Assembly (NCBI GenBank): GCA_934119935.1
Contig: CAKOSX010000004.1
Span: 155,623 to 219,622 of the forward strand
Origin: an uncultured Clostridia bacterium
Lineage (GTDB): Bacteria; Bacillota; Clostridia; TANB77; CAG-508
Length of the DNA stretch: 64,000 nucleotides
Reading direction: 5' to 3'
Under the pieces are notes generated by a model. It had not been told where the DNA came from, did no database searches, and saw only the letters and a list, made by a program, of their open reading frames with translations. Made by a program: the position numbers and the translations under genes. This document shows positions 1-9,028 of this stretch, in pieces. Within the stretch, counting starts at the first letter, position 1. The number at the start of each line of letters is the position of its first letter.

Positions 1-376
1 CTGTTGGTAAAATTTTTGAATATGTACTTGGTATTGAAGCTAAGTCTTTTAAATTAAACTTTTGTGTATATTTACTTATTGTTGGCACACCGCCAGTTGC
101 CATATCACTAGAACCGAATCCTGGTCCACCTTTAATACAGTAAATAGTCTTGCTTAAATCTGCTGTTTTACCATTTTCACTATCATACTCGGCTATTTTC
201 CATACCTTTCCACTGGCTCCACCCTGTTGGTAACCATATCCAGATCTACGAAGTGAAACAATGCCTAAATATAGTGGTCCCGCGCTTGCTGCTTTTACTG
301 CACTAATGCTTCCAAGTGTGGCCACTGTTAACATCGTAATTAAAATGCTTGATACTAATTTTTTTAACCTTTTCAT
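1..376 (-). CDS. Secreted surface protein, N-terminal part (runs off window)
   Basis: Incomplete gene read by translating the minus strand from the ATG at 376; the frame stays open to the window edge (125 codons). The first ~30 residues are a signal peptide: MKRLKKLV, a hydrophobic stretch, then VKAAS. The mature part has the segment TIYCIKGGPGFGSS, which resembles the Tyr-Cys of thioester (TQXA) surface domains, as in the adhesin at 21.7-22.7 kb. The matching Gln lies outside the window, so the thioester assignment is inference. A GGATGGAGAGT ribosome binding site precedes the ATG. It is divergent from the PBP gene. Likely an exported, cell-wall-associated protein. Confidence 0.6.
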   Translation of the reverse strand, partial: MKRLKKLVSSILITMLTVATLGSISAVKAASAGPLYLGIVSLRRSGYGYQQGGASGKVWKIAEYDSENGKTADLSKTIYCIKGGPGFGSSDMATGGVPTISKYTQKFNLKDLASIPSTYSKILPT

Positions 377-605
377 ACTCTCCATCCTTTTATTTATTAT
401 TTATTATTTTTAAAATTCATATACAGTTTAATTATATTACATTTTAACTTTAAAATCAATAAATTGTGGTAAGATTTTCGTTGTTTTTTACATTTTATTT
501 GATTTTTTTCGGTGGTAATTTTATGCAAATTTTTCGCCCTTTTTATTGATTTTTATTGTATCTTAATATAAAATATTTCTATCAAATGAAAAGATGGTGA
601 ATTAT

Positions 606-2828
606 ATGAATTATAAGAAACAAAAAGAAGTAAAAATAGAAAACAAAAGCACCCATTTAAAATGGTTCGCAATTATTTTTTTAATATTAATTTTATTACT
701 GATATTTAGAATTTTCTGGTTACAATTTGTTGATGGAAGCACATTGAAGGAACGAGCATATAAACAAATTACTGCAAATAGGGTTTTGAGTCCTAAGAGA
801 GGAACAATTTATGATTCAACAGGAAAGGCCTTAGCAGTAAGTTCAGAAGTTGATACAATAAGTATAAACCCTTCACTTATAGCAGTAAAAAATGATACTG
901 ATGCTACAAATGCTTTGAAAGAAAAGGTTGCAAAGGCTTTATCAGATATTTTCGAGTTAGATTATAATGATGTTTTGGTAAAAGTTACAAGTACTAATTC
1001 AGTAGAAACAATTGCCAAGAAAGTTGATATAGACAAAGTTTCACAGTTAAAGCAATGGATGTCAGACAATAAATGGAGCTCGGGAATTAACATAGACAAA
1101 GATAATAAAAGATCATACCCTTACAATAACTTAGCATCAAACCTTATAGGATTTTGTGGAAGCGACAACAACGGTCTAGCCGGAATTGAATATTACTGGG
1201 ATGAAACTTTAACAGGTACCCCTGGACGTGTAACAACATCAATCGATGCAACACAAGAATCGATTCCAGATACAGACGAAAAATACATAGCTCCTGAAAA
1301 TGGAAGTAACATCACTCTAACAATAGATGCAAATATCCAAACAATTGTAGAAAAATATTTAAAGCAAGCTGTTGAAGAAAACAGTTGTAAAAATGGTGGT
1401 TCTATGACAATTATGGATCCATCTACCGGAGATATTTTGGCAATGGCAACATATCCTGATTACAATTTAAACACTCCTTTCGAACCTAATGAAACACTTC
1501 AAAAAACTTGGGATTCACTTTCTAGTGAAGAAAAAACAAACAGCTTATATAAGATGTACCGTAACAAAGTTGTAAGCGAAACATATGAGCCCGGGTCTGT
1601 ATTTAAAACCGTAATGGCTTCTGTCGGATTAGAAGAAGATGTTGTAGAAACAGACACATCAGGTGATTTCTATTGTGGAGGAAGTCAAATGGTTTCTGGC
1701 ATAAAAATAAATTGTGCAAACACATCAGGTCACGGAAGTGAATCATTAAGAAACGCCTTAGAAAACTCTTGCAACCCAGCCTTAATTCAGTTAGGCCAAC
1801 GTATAGGAGCAACAACATTATATAAATATTTCAAGGCTTTTGGATTGTTTGATAAAACAGGAATTGCAACAGCCGGCGAGGCTTCTAGTCAATTCCATAA
1901 ACTTGAAAATGTAGGCACAACAGAACTTGCAACAATGTCATTTGGACAGAGATTCACAATTACACCATTGCAGATGATAACAGCTGCAAGTGCAATTGCT
2001 AACAACGGTGTTTTGGTACAACCAAGAATCGTTAAGAGTATAGAAAATCCAGATACAGGCGCAGTTACAAACATTGACATTAAAGAGGTTCGTCAAGTAA
2101 TTTCTTCAGAAACAGCTGCAAAAGTACGTAGTATGATGCAATCTGTTGTAACAGATGGTGGTGGAAAATATGGTTCTGTAAAAGGCTATGCAATAGGTGG
2201 AAAAACGGGAACATCTGAGCCAGATCCTAACCATCCAGAAGATGGATATGTGGTATCTTTCCTAGCAATAGCACCAGTAGAAAATACAAAAGTTGTAGCG
2301 TTGTTAGTATTATATGGTCCACAAGTTAAGAACTACTATGGTGGTGCAATAGCAGCCCCAGTCGTATCACAGGTATTGAGTGAAGTACTACCTTATTTAG
2401 GAATTCCTTCAAACGAGTCATCTCAAACAACTTCTGACACCTCACTCGTTACTGTTCCAGATTTAAAAAATAAAACAGTTTCAGAAGTAAAACAAACACT
2501 AAAAGATTTAGGAATTTCAGTTGTTACATCTGCAGACGATAGCGAAATAGTTACAGTTCAAACACCTAAAGCAGGAGTAACAATTTCAAAAGGTGGTGTA
2601 TGTAGATTATACACTGATGAGCATGATACTTCGGTTTCTGTTACAGTACCGGACTTGAAAGGAAAAAGTTTAAGTAATGTAACAGCAACATTAAAAAATA
2701 AAAATTTAAATATACAAGCTACAGGCTCTGGAATAGTAGTCTCGCAAGACCCAGCAGTTGGTGCTACTGTAGAAGAAGGTAGCGTAGTAAAAGTAACATT
2801 ACAAGAAGTAGCAAGTGATTTACACTAA
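606..2828 (+). CDS. Penicillin-binding protein, SpoVD/PBP2 class B, with two PASTA domains
   Basis: Class B transpeptidase that cross-links peptidoglycan outside the membrane. Visible parts: one N-terminal membrane anchor (~residues 18-40), dimerisation region, transpeptidase domain with SxxK (GSVFK, Ser ~331), SxN (NSCNP) and KTG (GGKTGTSE, ~533), then two C-terminal PASTA repeats, each starting VTVPDLK. Length (~740 aa) fits SpoVD or a PBP2x-like protein; the PASTA repeats and spore-forming background favour SpoVD, but it lacks the usual mra/fts neighbours, so the sporulation role is inferred. An ATG at 594 is in frame, but the better-spaced GGTGA favours the ATG at 606. It ends in a strong hairpin shared with the convergent glycosyltransferase. 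Confidence 0.9.
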   Translation: MNYKKQKEVKIENKSTHLKWFAIIFLILILLLIFRIFWLQFVDGSTLKERAYKQITANRVLSPKRGTIYDSTGKALAVSSEVDTISINPSLIAVKNDTDATNALKEKVAKALSDIFELDYNDVLVKVTSTNSVETIAKKVDIDKVSQLKQWMSDNKWSSGINIDKDNKRSYPYNNLASNLIGFCGSDNNGLAGIEYYWDETLTGTPGRVTTSIDATQESIPDTDEKYIAPENGSNITLTIDANIQTIVEKYLKQAVEENSCKNGGSMTIMDPSTGDILAMATYPDYNLNTPFEPNETLQKTWDSLSSEEKTNSLYKMYRNKVVSETYEPGSVFKTVMASVGLEEDVVETDTSGDFYCGGSQMVSGIKINCANTSGHGSESLRNALENSCNPALIQLGQRIGATTLYKYFKAFGLFDKTGIATAGEASSQFHKLENVGTTELATMSFGQRFTITPLQMITAASAIANNGVLVQPRIVKSIENPDTGAVTNIDIKEVRQVISSETAAKVRSMMQSVVTDGGGKYGSVKGYAIGGKTGTSEPDPNHPEDGYVVSFLAIAPVENTKVVALLVLYGPQVKNYYGGAIAAPVVSQVLSEVLPYLGIPSNESSQTTSDTSLVTVPDLKNKTVSEVKQTLKDLGISVVTSADDSEIVTVQTPKAGVTISKGGVCRLYTDEHDTSVSVTVPDLKGKSLSNVTATLKNKNLNIQATGSGIVVSQDPAVGATVEEGSVVKVTLQEVASDLH

Positions 2829-2834
2829 TAAATA

Positions 2835-2865
2835 AAGAGTTCAAAATTATAAATTTTGAACTCTT
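2835..2865. terminator. Bidirectional hairpin terminator
   Basis: A perfect 13-bp stem (AAGAGTTCAAAAT and its complement) with a 5-nt loop lies between the PBP stop and the convergent glycosyltransferase stop, which falls inside the stem. A T-rich tract follows on the plus strand. Confidence 0.75.
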
Positions 2866-3581
2866 CGTATTTTATTTGGTATTGCTTTTCTTATTAAAAA
2901 TTGAATCCATAGAAAAGGCCACATTTTAGGTGCAATTCTCTTAAAACATTCTTTCTCTACATTCATATACTCTCTTGAAAAGCCTTTATACCAAGTACTC
3001 TCTTTTTGTTCTACCTCTCCTATCCTTTTATCAACATAAGTAAGTTTCATATTCTTTCTTAAGCAGTCACTTAAAAATATTGTTTCTTCTCCACAATAAT
3101 TTTGTGTCCCTGCTCCAAAATCTTCATCAAATTTCAGATTATTTTTTATTATGCTTGCTCTTTTAAATGTAAGCTGAAACGAGCATACTCTAAATATTCT
3201 AATCCATCCAATTTTTCCACTTTTTAGTTTTCTTACTTTTCTGTTATTATTCTTGCTTTCAACAAAAAACGCAATCATATCTGCCTCAGGATTTTCCCTA
3301 TATGATTCGAGTATTATCTTTTCATAATCTTTAACATACTTCACGTCATCGTCTGCAATTAGAATTATATCCCCAGCTGCATTCTCGATTGCCATGTTTC
3401 TACTTCTGCTTAATCCTTTTTTATTATCATATATTATTCTATTTTTTCCTTTAACATCCCCATTTTTTCCACATTGACTAATGGTTAGAGATTTTCCTGT
3501 AATGTTCATGTTCTTTACGAGCTCCTCATTTTCATTTTGCGAGCTGATATTAATTGTTGAAATTAGTACTTCCAGGTTCAT
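2847..3581 (-). CDS. Family 2-like glycosyltransferase
   Basis: GT-A fold transferase, last gene of a five-gene minus-strand run. Seen: N-terminal LEVLISTINIS in place of the usual SIIIP strand, GLSRSRNMAIENAAGD (nucleotide-sugar binding loop), the metal-binding ILIADDDV (Asp triplet ~77-79), and an acceptor-side GEETIFLSDCLR. It is shorter than typical GT2 enzymes (244 aa) and has a basic C-terminus. Start placed at 3581 because AGAGAGGG sits just upstream of it; an in-frame ATG at 3605 would overlap the previous gene. Probably transfers a sugar to an envelope polysaccharide; substrate unknown. Confidence 0.75.
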   Translation of the reverse strand: MNLEVLISTINISSQNENEELVKNMNITGKSLTISQCGKNGDVKGKNRIIYDNKKGLSRSRNMAIENAAGDIILIADDDVKYVKDYEKIILESYRENPEADMIAFFVESKNNNRKVRKLKSGKIGWIRIFRVCSFQLTFKRASIIKNNLKFDEDFGAGTQNYCGEETIFLSDCLRKNMKLTYVDKRIGEVEQKESTWYKGFSREYMNVEKECFKRIAPKMWPFLWIQFLIRKAIPNKIRRVQNL

Positions 3582-3601
3582 GTTAAAACCCTCTCTCATA
3601 T

Positions 3602-4342
3602 TCATATTCTCTTTACAACAGCATAAAATACATAATACATAAAATAATATAAGCTTTTAACAAACGAAAATTTTTCATAGTTTCTGTACAATTTCCATCT
3701 GCTTTTTGCAGATTTAATTTTATTTGAAGAGGCCGATTTTTTTATTTGTCTATAATATACTAGCGGTTCCTCAATTCCGTAAGCTGTATATCCATTTTTT
3801 AAAATATTCCACCATGTTGCAATATCTTCTGCTCCTACATTTGGCATTTCTAGCAATTTTTTATCTATTTTATTCATGTCAAACATAATTGCATTTGCGA
3901 GTATTCTAGTGTCTTTTAAGGCTTCCTCATACTTCAACTGTGGCTGTACTTTCACGGTTTTTGTCTCACCATTTTTCATGTATTTAAAAGCCGTATAAGA
4001 AAATGCACAATTTTCCTTTTTCATGAATTCAACCTGTTTCTCTGTCTTGCTTTCTTCCCATAAATCATCTGCATCTTGATAGCAGATAAACCTGCCTCTT
4101 GCATGTTCTAATCCAGCATTTCGTGTTATTGCTGGTCCACTGTTTTGGTTGTTTCTTAACACATGAATTTTATTTGACTGATAGCTTTTAGCAATTTCAT
4201 AGCTTCCATCATTTGAACAATCATCCACTATTAATAATTCCCAATTTTTATATGTTTGTTTTTTTATATTTTCAATTGTTTCTTTTATATATTTTTTCTT
4301 GTTATATAAAGGAATTATGATGCTTACCAGTTCTTCACTCAT
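3602..4342 (-). CDS. Family 2 glycosyltransferase
   Basis: Classical GT2: SIIIPLYNKKKYIKETI at the N-terminus, LLIVDDCSNDGS, NSGPAITRNAGLEHARG, and the DxD-type motif CYQDADDLW (~88). The C-terminus (VKSLYYFMYYVFY) is hydrophobic and may touch the membrane. Start taken at 4342, where AAGGATTC precedes ATGAGTGA; this start overlaps the stop of the ligase-like gene by 8 nt, which suggests translational coupling. It works with the adjacent GT and ligase in making a surface glycan; donor and acceptor cannot be told from sequence. Confidence 0.85.
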   Translation of the reverse strand: MSEELVSIIIPLYNKKKYIKETIENIKKQTYKNWELLIVDDCSNDGSYEIAKSYQSNKIHVLRNNQNSGPAITRNAGLEHARGRFICYQDADDLWEESKTEKQVEFMKKENCAFSYTAFKYMKNGETKTVKVQPQLKYEEALKDTRILANAIMFDMNKIDKKLLEMPNVGAEDIATWWNILKNGYTAYGIEEPLVYYRQIKKSASSNKIKSAKSRWKLYRNYEKFSFVKSLYYFMYYVFYAVVKRI

Positions 4343-6743
4343 TTTGAATCCTTTCATTTATATCATTTTTTACAGCCTGATTCAATCTTGCCGTTAGTGC
4401 TTCAATTTCTGCTGATGATAACCTATTTATGTCTGCATTTTCTATTTTTGCAATGTTTTTACTATAATTGTTTTTCATGTATTCTTGTGTTAGTTTTTTT
4501 ATTTGTTGTAGTTCTTCATTCTTCTCGTTACCTATTATTTCGCACATTTTGCTAAGTTTCTCATTTTGTTTTACTATTAAATAGCAATCTGATGTATAAA
4601 CTTGACTTGTTAGATTATCGTAAATATATCTAGCTTCAAAAACTTTTATTCGTTTACTATTTTCTGCTTTTTCTAATATCATTTGACTAGTAGATTCAAC
4701 ATTTGTATTTCTGTCCATTTTAAACAATTTTTGCATATAGTCGTCACTCTCATAAGCCAGCCTTTTTACATAGTTTCTATTGTATGGAACCATTTTGCTA
4801 AATTTTTTTATTGTACTAGTTTTAGCATCTGTTTTATCTAAGTAAATCTTTCCAATTGAATCAATTACATTAAAATACAAAATCGAAATTATTGCAATAA
4901 AAATTATGATTTCTGTAAAATTTTCGACTATTTCTCTACTCTTTTTGTATTTTTTTATATATAGCTTTGATTTTTCCATTTGATTTGAGTTTATCATTGT
5001 AAAAAGCAAAGTCATTATAAACATCATATTCATAAAAGATAATTCAAAATCCAATAATGAATGCAAAAACAGTATTGCCAATGCACATATTATACACAGT
5101 TTTGATGAATCTTTTTCCTTAACACTATTTTTTATAGTAATTACTACAAGACATATCAGGCTCACAAATGCTAATATTCCATACTCCAGCAACAATTGTA
5201 CAGGATATGAGTGGACTTCCATAGTATTATAATTATAGTCTTGAATGCTTTTATAACTATCCATCCAACCGTCTGCTCCAATTCCAAATAGCCAATTGTC
5301 TTTTATTACTCTAAATGCATCTCTTATAAAAACAAATCTTTCCCAAGTGCTTTTAGATTGAAGATTTATTCCTTTTACTTTTGTTACGAGCCTTTCTGGT
5401 AAATATGCATAATTTATAATATACTTCTTATTGTTTATTCTTACATCTTTTATCTCCAATCCCCTATTGTATATTCTATTACTCGTTCTAAATATTAGAG
5501 CCAACTCTGTCGTCTTACTATCTGTATGAAATGTGAATGTTTTAGTTCCATCAAAATTTCCAAACTCGATTTCATGTGATGCAACCGTATCATAAAAAAT
5601 ATTTTCTTCAACAATTTCTATACTATAGTTCTTCGATTTTAGTGCTTTTGAAAAGATGTCTATGTCTATCGTATAATCTGTATCACCCTTTATATTTAGG
5701 ATTTTATATTTTACATCTGCTTTCTCCATTACTGTTTGGTATAGCTTTAGTGGTCTTGATAAATTTAGTCCAACGCCAGCAATTATAACCGCAATTAATA
5801 AAAAAAATCCTCCACTGATTGCATATGTTCTTACATTAATTTTATAAATCTTTTCTTTGACTTTCTCATAAATTATCCCTATTATAAAGCTTAATGCACA
5901 CATTACTATTTGTATCAACCAAACAATATATGATTTTGGCGACACATTTAATATTTTTTGGAATATTATCGAAAAAGCAATTCCTATAATCATATTTGTA
6001 GCAAAAACCACACATGTATCAATTCTACTGTTTTTGTCTTTTAATAAAATTATGTATGCTATCAATATTAGTCCCAATATTATAAAAGTTAATCTCGAGT
6101 AAGACAATATGAGTGATGATATAAAAATATATGTAATTGGGAAAAGACTTTTTTTACCGTCTTGGTTATACTTACCTAAGCAGAGCATTACATTAACTGC
6201 CATTAGTACTGCAAAAGCATTTTCATACCCCATTATTCCCATCATTCTATTTTCCATATTAGCAGTTTCTGGATTTCCAAAAAAGAATAGTGCCTTCGTA
6301 ATCATATTTGTGGTTAACATATCTGTCCCAGTAAATGCAATAAATATGGATGAATATATTACTGAACTAATTATGTTTTTTTTATATTCTTTATTGCGTT
6401 CTATTAAATCTCTTACTACTATATAAACTCCAAATAGTGTAACATATGCAAAAGTTGCGTTGATTTGACTATTTAAATTTTTATAAGTTCCGGTAAGTAA
6501 CGGTATTAGAGTTGAAAGAGCTAATATTAAACAAATAATATCAGTCTTTCCTTTGATTATTTTAAAATTCTTTAATATAATTTTTTGTACGATTGTATAA
6601 ATTATAATAATTATTAATGCTATTGCCTCAAAAATGCTGGCATTACTTTGTATTGGAGACCCAATAAAGATGCAACTTGTATAAATTAGCACACACATTA
6701 ATATCATTATTATTTTGTCAAATTTAGTCTGAGTAATTTTCAT
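4335..6743 (-). CDS. O-antigen ligase / Wzy-like polysaccharide polymerase, multi-pass membrane protein
   Basis: About 800 aa with a dozen or so hydrophobic segments in the first 550 residues. A large extracytoplasmic loop precedes the conserved region DNWLFGIGADGWMDSY and VHSYPVQLLLEYG (~509-521), the hallmark of the Wzy_C/O-antigen ligase family. After three more membrane segments there is a hydrophilic, Lys/Glu-rich tail of ~160 residues. The family transfers or polymerises lipid-linked glycans at the outer face of the membrane. GGAAGGAG lies 11 nt before the chosen ATG (6743). Neighbouring glycosyltransferases support a role in a surface polysaccharide. Confidence 0.75.
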   Translation of the reverse strand: MKITQTKFDKIIMILMCVLIYTSCIFIGSPIQSNASIFEAIALIIIIIYTIVQKIILKNFKIIKGKTDIICLILALSTLIPLLTGTYKNLNSQINATFAYVTLFGVYIVVRDLIERNKEYKKNIISSVIYSSIFIAFTGTDMLTTNMITKALFFFGNPETANMENRMMGIMGYENAFAVLMAVNVMLCLGKYNQDGKKSLFPITYIFISSLILSYSRLTFIILGLILIAYIILLKDKNSRIDTCVVFATNMIIGIAFSIIFQKILNVSPKSYIVWLIQIVMCALSFIIGIIYEKVKEKIYKINVRTYAISGGFFLLIAVIIAGVGLNLSRPLKLYQTVMEKADVKYKILNIKGDTDYTIDIDIFSKALKSKNYSIEIVEENIFYDTVASHEIEFGNFDGTKTFTFHTDSKTTELALIFRTSNRIYNRGLEIKDVRINNKKYIINYAYLPERLVTKVKGINLQSKSTWERFVFIRDAFRVIKDNWLFGIGADGWMDSYKSIQDYNYNTMEVHSYPVQLLLEYGILAFVSLICLVVITIKNSVKEKDSSKLCIICALAILFLHSLLDFELSFMNMMFIMTLLFTMINSNQMEKSKLYIKKYKKSREIVENFTEIIIFIAIISILYFNVIDSIGKIYLDKTDAKTSTIKKFSKMVPYNRNYVKRLAYESDDYMQKLFKMDRNTNVESTSQMILEKAENSKRIKVFEARYIYDNLTSQVYTSDCYLIVKQNEKLSKMCEIIGNEKNEELQQIKKLTQEYMKNNYSKNIAKIENADINRLSSAEIEALTARLNQAVKNDINERIQNE

Positions 6744-6772
6744 TATTTCATGTTCTCCTTCCAACATTCACT

Positions 6773-7543
6773 TTATATTATTTTTCGTTTTTGTGCAAAA
6801 TAACAAAAGAAGGCTGATAATTGGTCTGGCATTATTTTAAATAACATTCTACCTAACCACATCGTTAAGCTTGGAAATATTAATATTTTATTAGAAAACA
6901 TTTTTCTAACAGCATACCTAGCAACTTGTTTGCTATTGGCCTCTACCAAATTAAATTTTACGTCTGCTACTTTATTAAAATTTGTATTTACAGGTCCTGG
7001 GCATAAGGCACAAATTTTCACTTTAGAATGTTTCATAAACAGTTCTTGTCTAATGCTTTGCGTTAGTCTTACAACATATGCCTTGGTCGAATAATATGTT
7101 GCCATCAGTGGTCCAGGCATGAAACCTGCAATTGAAGCTACGTTCATAATGTGTCCCTTGTTTTCCTCCACCATGTCTTTCAAGAATAGTTTAGTTAGAA
7201 TGTGGAGTGCTACAATATTAGTATCTATCATTCCTAGTTCTTTATCAAGATCAGTTTCTGTAAAATCTCCACAGGCGCCAAATCCTGCATCATTTACAAG
7301 CACATCTACACAACCATATTTTTCTTTCACCTCTTTGTGAAGTTGCACACAACCATCTCTATCAACTAAATCCATTGGTCTTACATCAACATTTATATTA
7401 TATTCTTTTTCCGCATCACTTTTTAGATCGTTCAAAGCCTTTTCGTTCCTTGCAACAGCTATTATATCGTATTTTCTCTTTGCAAGTTCTATCGCAATGT
7501 CCCTTCCGATGCCAGAAGAAGCTCCTGTTACCAATGCAATCAT
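6773..7543 (-). CDS. SDR-family NAD(P)-dependent oxidoreductase
   Basis: Short-chain dehydrogenase with the Rossmann motif TGASSGIG (6-13), NDAG (84-87), catalytic Ser137 in NVASIAG and the YxxxK pair Tyr150/Lys154 (YYSTK). The length of 256 aa is normal, with a C-terminal extension (MWLGRMLFKIMPDQ) as in the DltE/YqjQ-like group. It lies between the dGTPase-like gene and the ligase-like gene, ~26-30 nt from each, so it is probably co-transcribed. AAAAGGAG precedes the ATG. Substrate is not predictable. Confidence 0.85.
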   Translation of the reverse strand: MIALVTGASSGIGRDIAIELAKRKYDIIAVARNEKALNDLKSDAEKEYNINVDVRPMDLVDRDGCVQLHKEVKEKYGCVDVLVNDAGFGACGDFTETDLDKELGMIDTNIVALHILTKLFLKDMVEENKGHIMNVASIAGFMPGPLMATYYSTKAYVVRLTQSIRQELFMKHSKVKICALCPGPVNTNFNKVADVKFNLVEANSKQVARYAVRKMFSNKILIFPSLTMWLGRMLFKIMPDQLSAFFCYFAQKRKII

Positions 7544-7569
7544 CTTATTTTCTCCTTTTACTAATATTT

Positions 7570-8853
7570 TTAGAAACTTATTATTTTATTATATGTTTCA
7601 ATAGCTTTGTTGTCTGTCATTCCAGCAATATATTCGATTATCGCCGTTGAATAATCCTCAGATTTATTTATATTATAAATTTTATAATTTTTTAGTTTTT
7701 GCTGCTCTTCACCAATTTCGTTTACACAATAATTACTTAGCCAATTCGAAAATTCTGTAATGACTTCTTCATTTTGAATGTTTTTTTCTCTTTTTATAAC
7801 TTGATTATAAGATTTTTTTAGTACTTCAAATATTGTGCTTAAAACTAGATTAAAATATTTATTTGCTAGCATATTTTTTTCAGTTTTATATATTTTTTCA
7901 TAATTGAATGCCTTAAGCTCATTTATAAATGTTAATCCCTCTTTCGAGAATGTTAGTCCCTTTTCGATTGTTGTATTTTTAATCAAATCTAACATTAAGT
8001 AGTTTACAATATTAGTTGTATTTAAAATATCATAGCCTGTTATTTCAATATTTAATCTTTTTTGTAATTCTTGAATATCAGTTTCTGTCAAGATTTTAAA
8101 CCTTAATGCATCCTCAATATCTCTCCCTAAATAAGATATTTTATCTGATATTTTTACCACACACCCCTCCCAGGTATAAGGGGCATACTCATTTGGTTTT
8201 GTATATTTTTCAAGGTCTATAGCTTCATTTCTTGGTTTTAGACTGTTTTCTTCTATCTCACCACAATGTGAAATTATTCCATCTCTTACGGCATATGTCA
8301 AATTAAGATTTTCTTTATAACCTTCTCTGTTATCCAACAATTCAATGTTATCTACATAGTTAAGACCATTTTTTTCATGCCAAAATGTATTTCCAGTCTC
8401 TTGCATAAGTATGGAGTTTAACACTCTTTCTCCTGCATGTCCAAATGGACTATGTCCCAAATCATGAGCAATTGCAATAGTTTTAGTTAATTCCGTGTTT
8501 AGACCTAGCATTTTAGCAATTCCGTAACTGATAGATTCCACATAATTAACATGTTCAATTCTAGTGCAAATATGATCATTACTTGGTGAAAAAAACACCT
8601 GCGTTTTGTGTTTTAGTCTCTTAAACGCATTCGAATAAATAATTCTAGTATAATCTCTTTCAAAGTCTGACCTAATCTCAGTATTTGCAGTATATAACTC
8701 TTTCTTTCTAGCTATCATCTGTGACCATTTGGGATTTTCTGGATTAGCAGACTGCAATTTTAGAGAATTAAAACCAATACAATCTCTCATGTTTTCTCTT
8801 GTATCTTTTTGATTTTTTTCTTCAATTCCATTCATATAATTTTTATCATCCAT
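7570..8853 (-). CDS. dgt: Deoxyguanosinetriphosphate triphosphohydrolase-like HD protein
   Basis: HD-domain dNTP triphosphohydrolase that removes triphosphate from dNTPs, in the cytoplasm. Family signatures are clear: FKRLKHKTQVFF, the first His in RIEHVNYVE, the HD pair in AIAHDLGHSPFGHAGE, and a late Asp in VVKISDKISYLGRDIEDALRF. The 427 aa length includes an extended N-terminus. It is the first gene of a run continuing into the SDR and polysaccharide genes. A good promoter lies just upstream at 8895-8923. AAGGAATG precedes the ATG. Confidence 0.85.
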   Translation of the reverse strand: MDDKNYMNGIEEKNQKDTRENMRDCIGFNSLKLQSANPENPKWSQMIARKKELYTANTEIRSDFERDYTRIIYSNAFKRLKHKTQVFFSPSNDHICTRIEHVNYVESISYGIAKMLGLNTELTKTIAIAHDLGHSPFGHAGERVLNSILMQETGNTFWHEKNGLNYVDNIELLDNREGYKENLNLTYAVRDGIISHCGEIEENSLKPRNEAIDLEKYTKPNEYAPYTWEGCVVKISDKISYLGRDIEDALRFKILTETDIQELQKRLNIEITGYDILNTTNIVNYLMLDLIKNTTIEKGLTFSKEGLTFINELKAFNYEKIYKTEKNMLANKYFNLVLSTIFEVLKKSYNQVIKREKNIQNEEVITEFSNWLSNYCVNEIGEEQQKLKNYKIYNINKSEDYSTAIIEYIAGMTDNKAIETYNKIISF

Positions 8854-8894
8854 ATTAAAATCATTCCTTATTATTACTTTATTTTATAGCTAAA

Positions 8895-8923
8895 ATTATA
8901 TATAAACAAATACACAAAGTCAA
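8895..8923 (-). promoter_or_regulatory. Promoter of dgt
   Basis: On the minus strand TTGACT (8918-8923), 17-nt spacer, TATAAT (8895-8900). The -35 box lies inside a 9-bp dyad (CACAAAGTC / GACTTTGTG, 8913-8946) that could be an operator or the end of the clpC transcript. Confidence 0.65.
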
Positions 8924-8952
8924 TGAAATATTTTATCGACTTTGTGAAAAAG

Positions 8953-8983
8953 TAAACGCCATTCTATCAAAGAATGACGTTTA
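8953..8983 (-). terminator. Terminator after clpC
   Basis: A 13-bp stem with one G-U pair (TAAACGYCATTCT type) and a 5-nt loop, followed on the minus strand by ACTTTTTC. It closes the ctsR-clpC operon. Confidence 0.7.
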
Positions 8984-8992
8984 TGGTTATTT

Positions 8993-9025
8993 TGTACATT
9001 TCTTTCTCCGTCCCCAAATTGTACA
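8993..9025. repeat. REP-like half-site (TCCGTCCCC) next to clpC
   Basis: The segment CTCCGTCCCCAAATTGTACA, with TGTACA also at the other edge, matches the flanks of the larger repeats at 36.25-36.49 and 62.67-62.89 kb. It lies directly after the clpC stop codon. Confidence 0.5.
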
Positions 9026-9028
9026 AGA

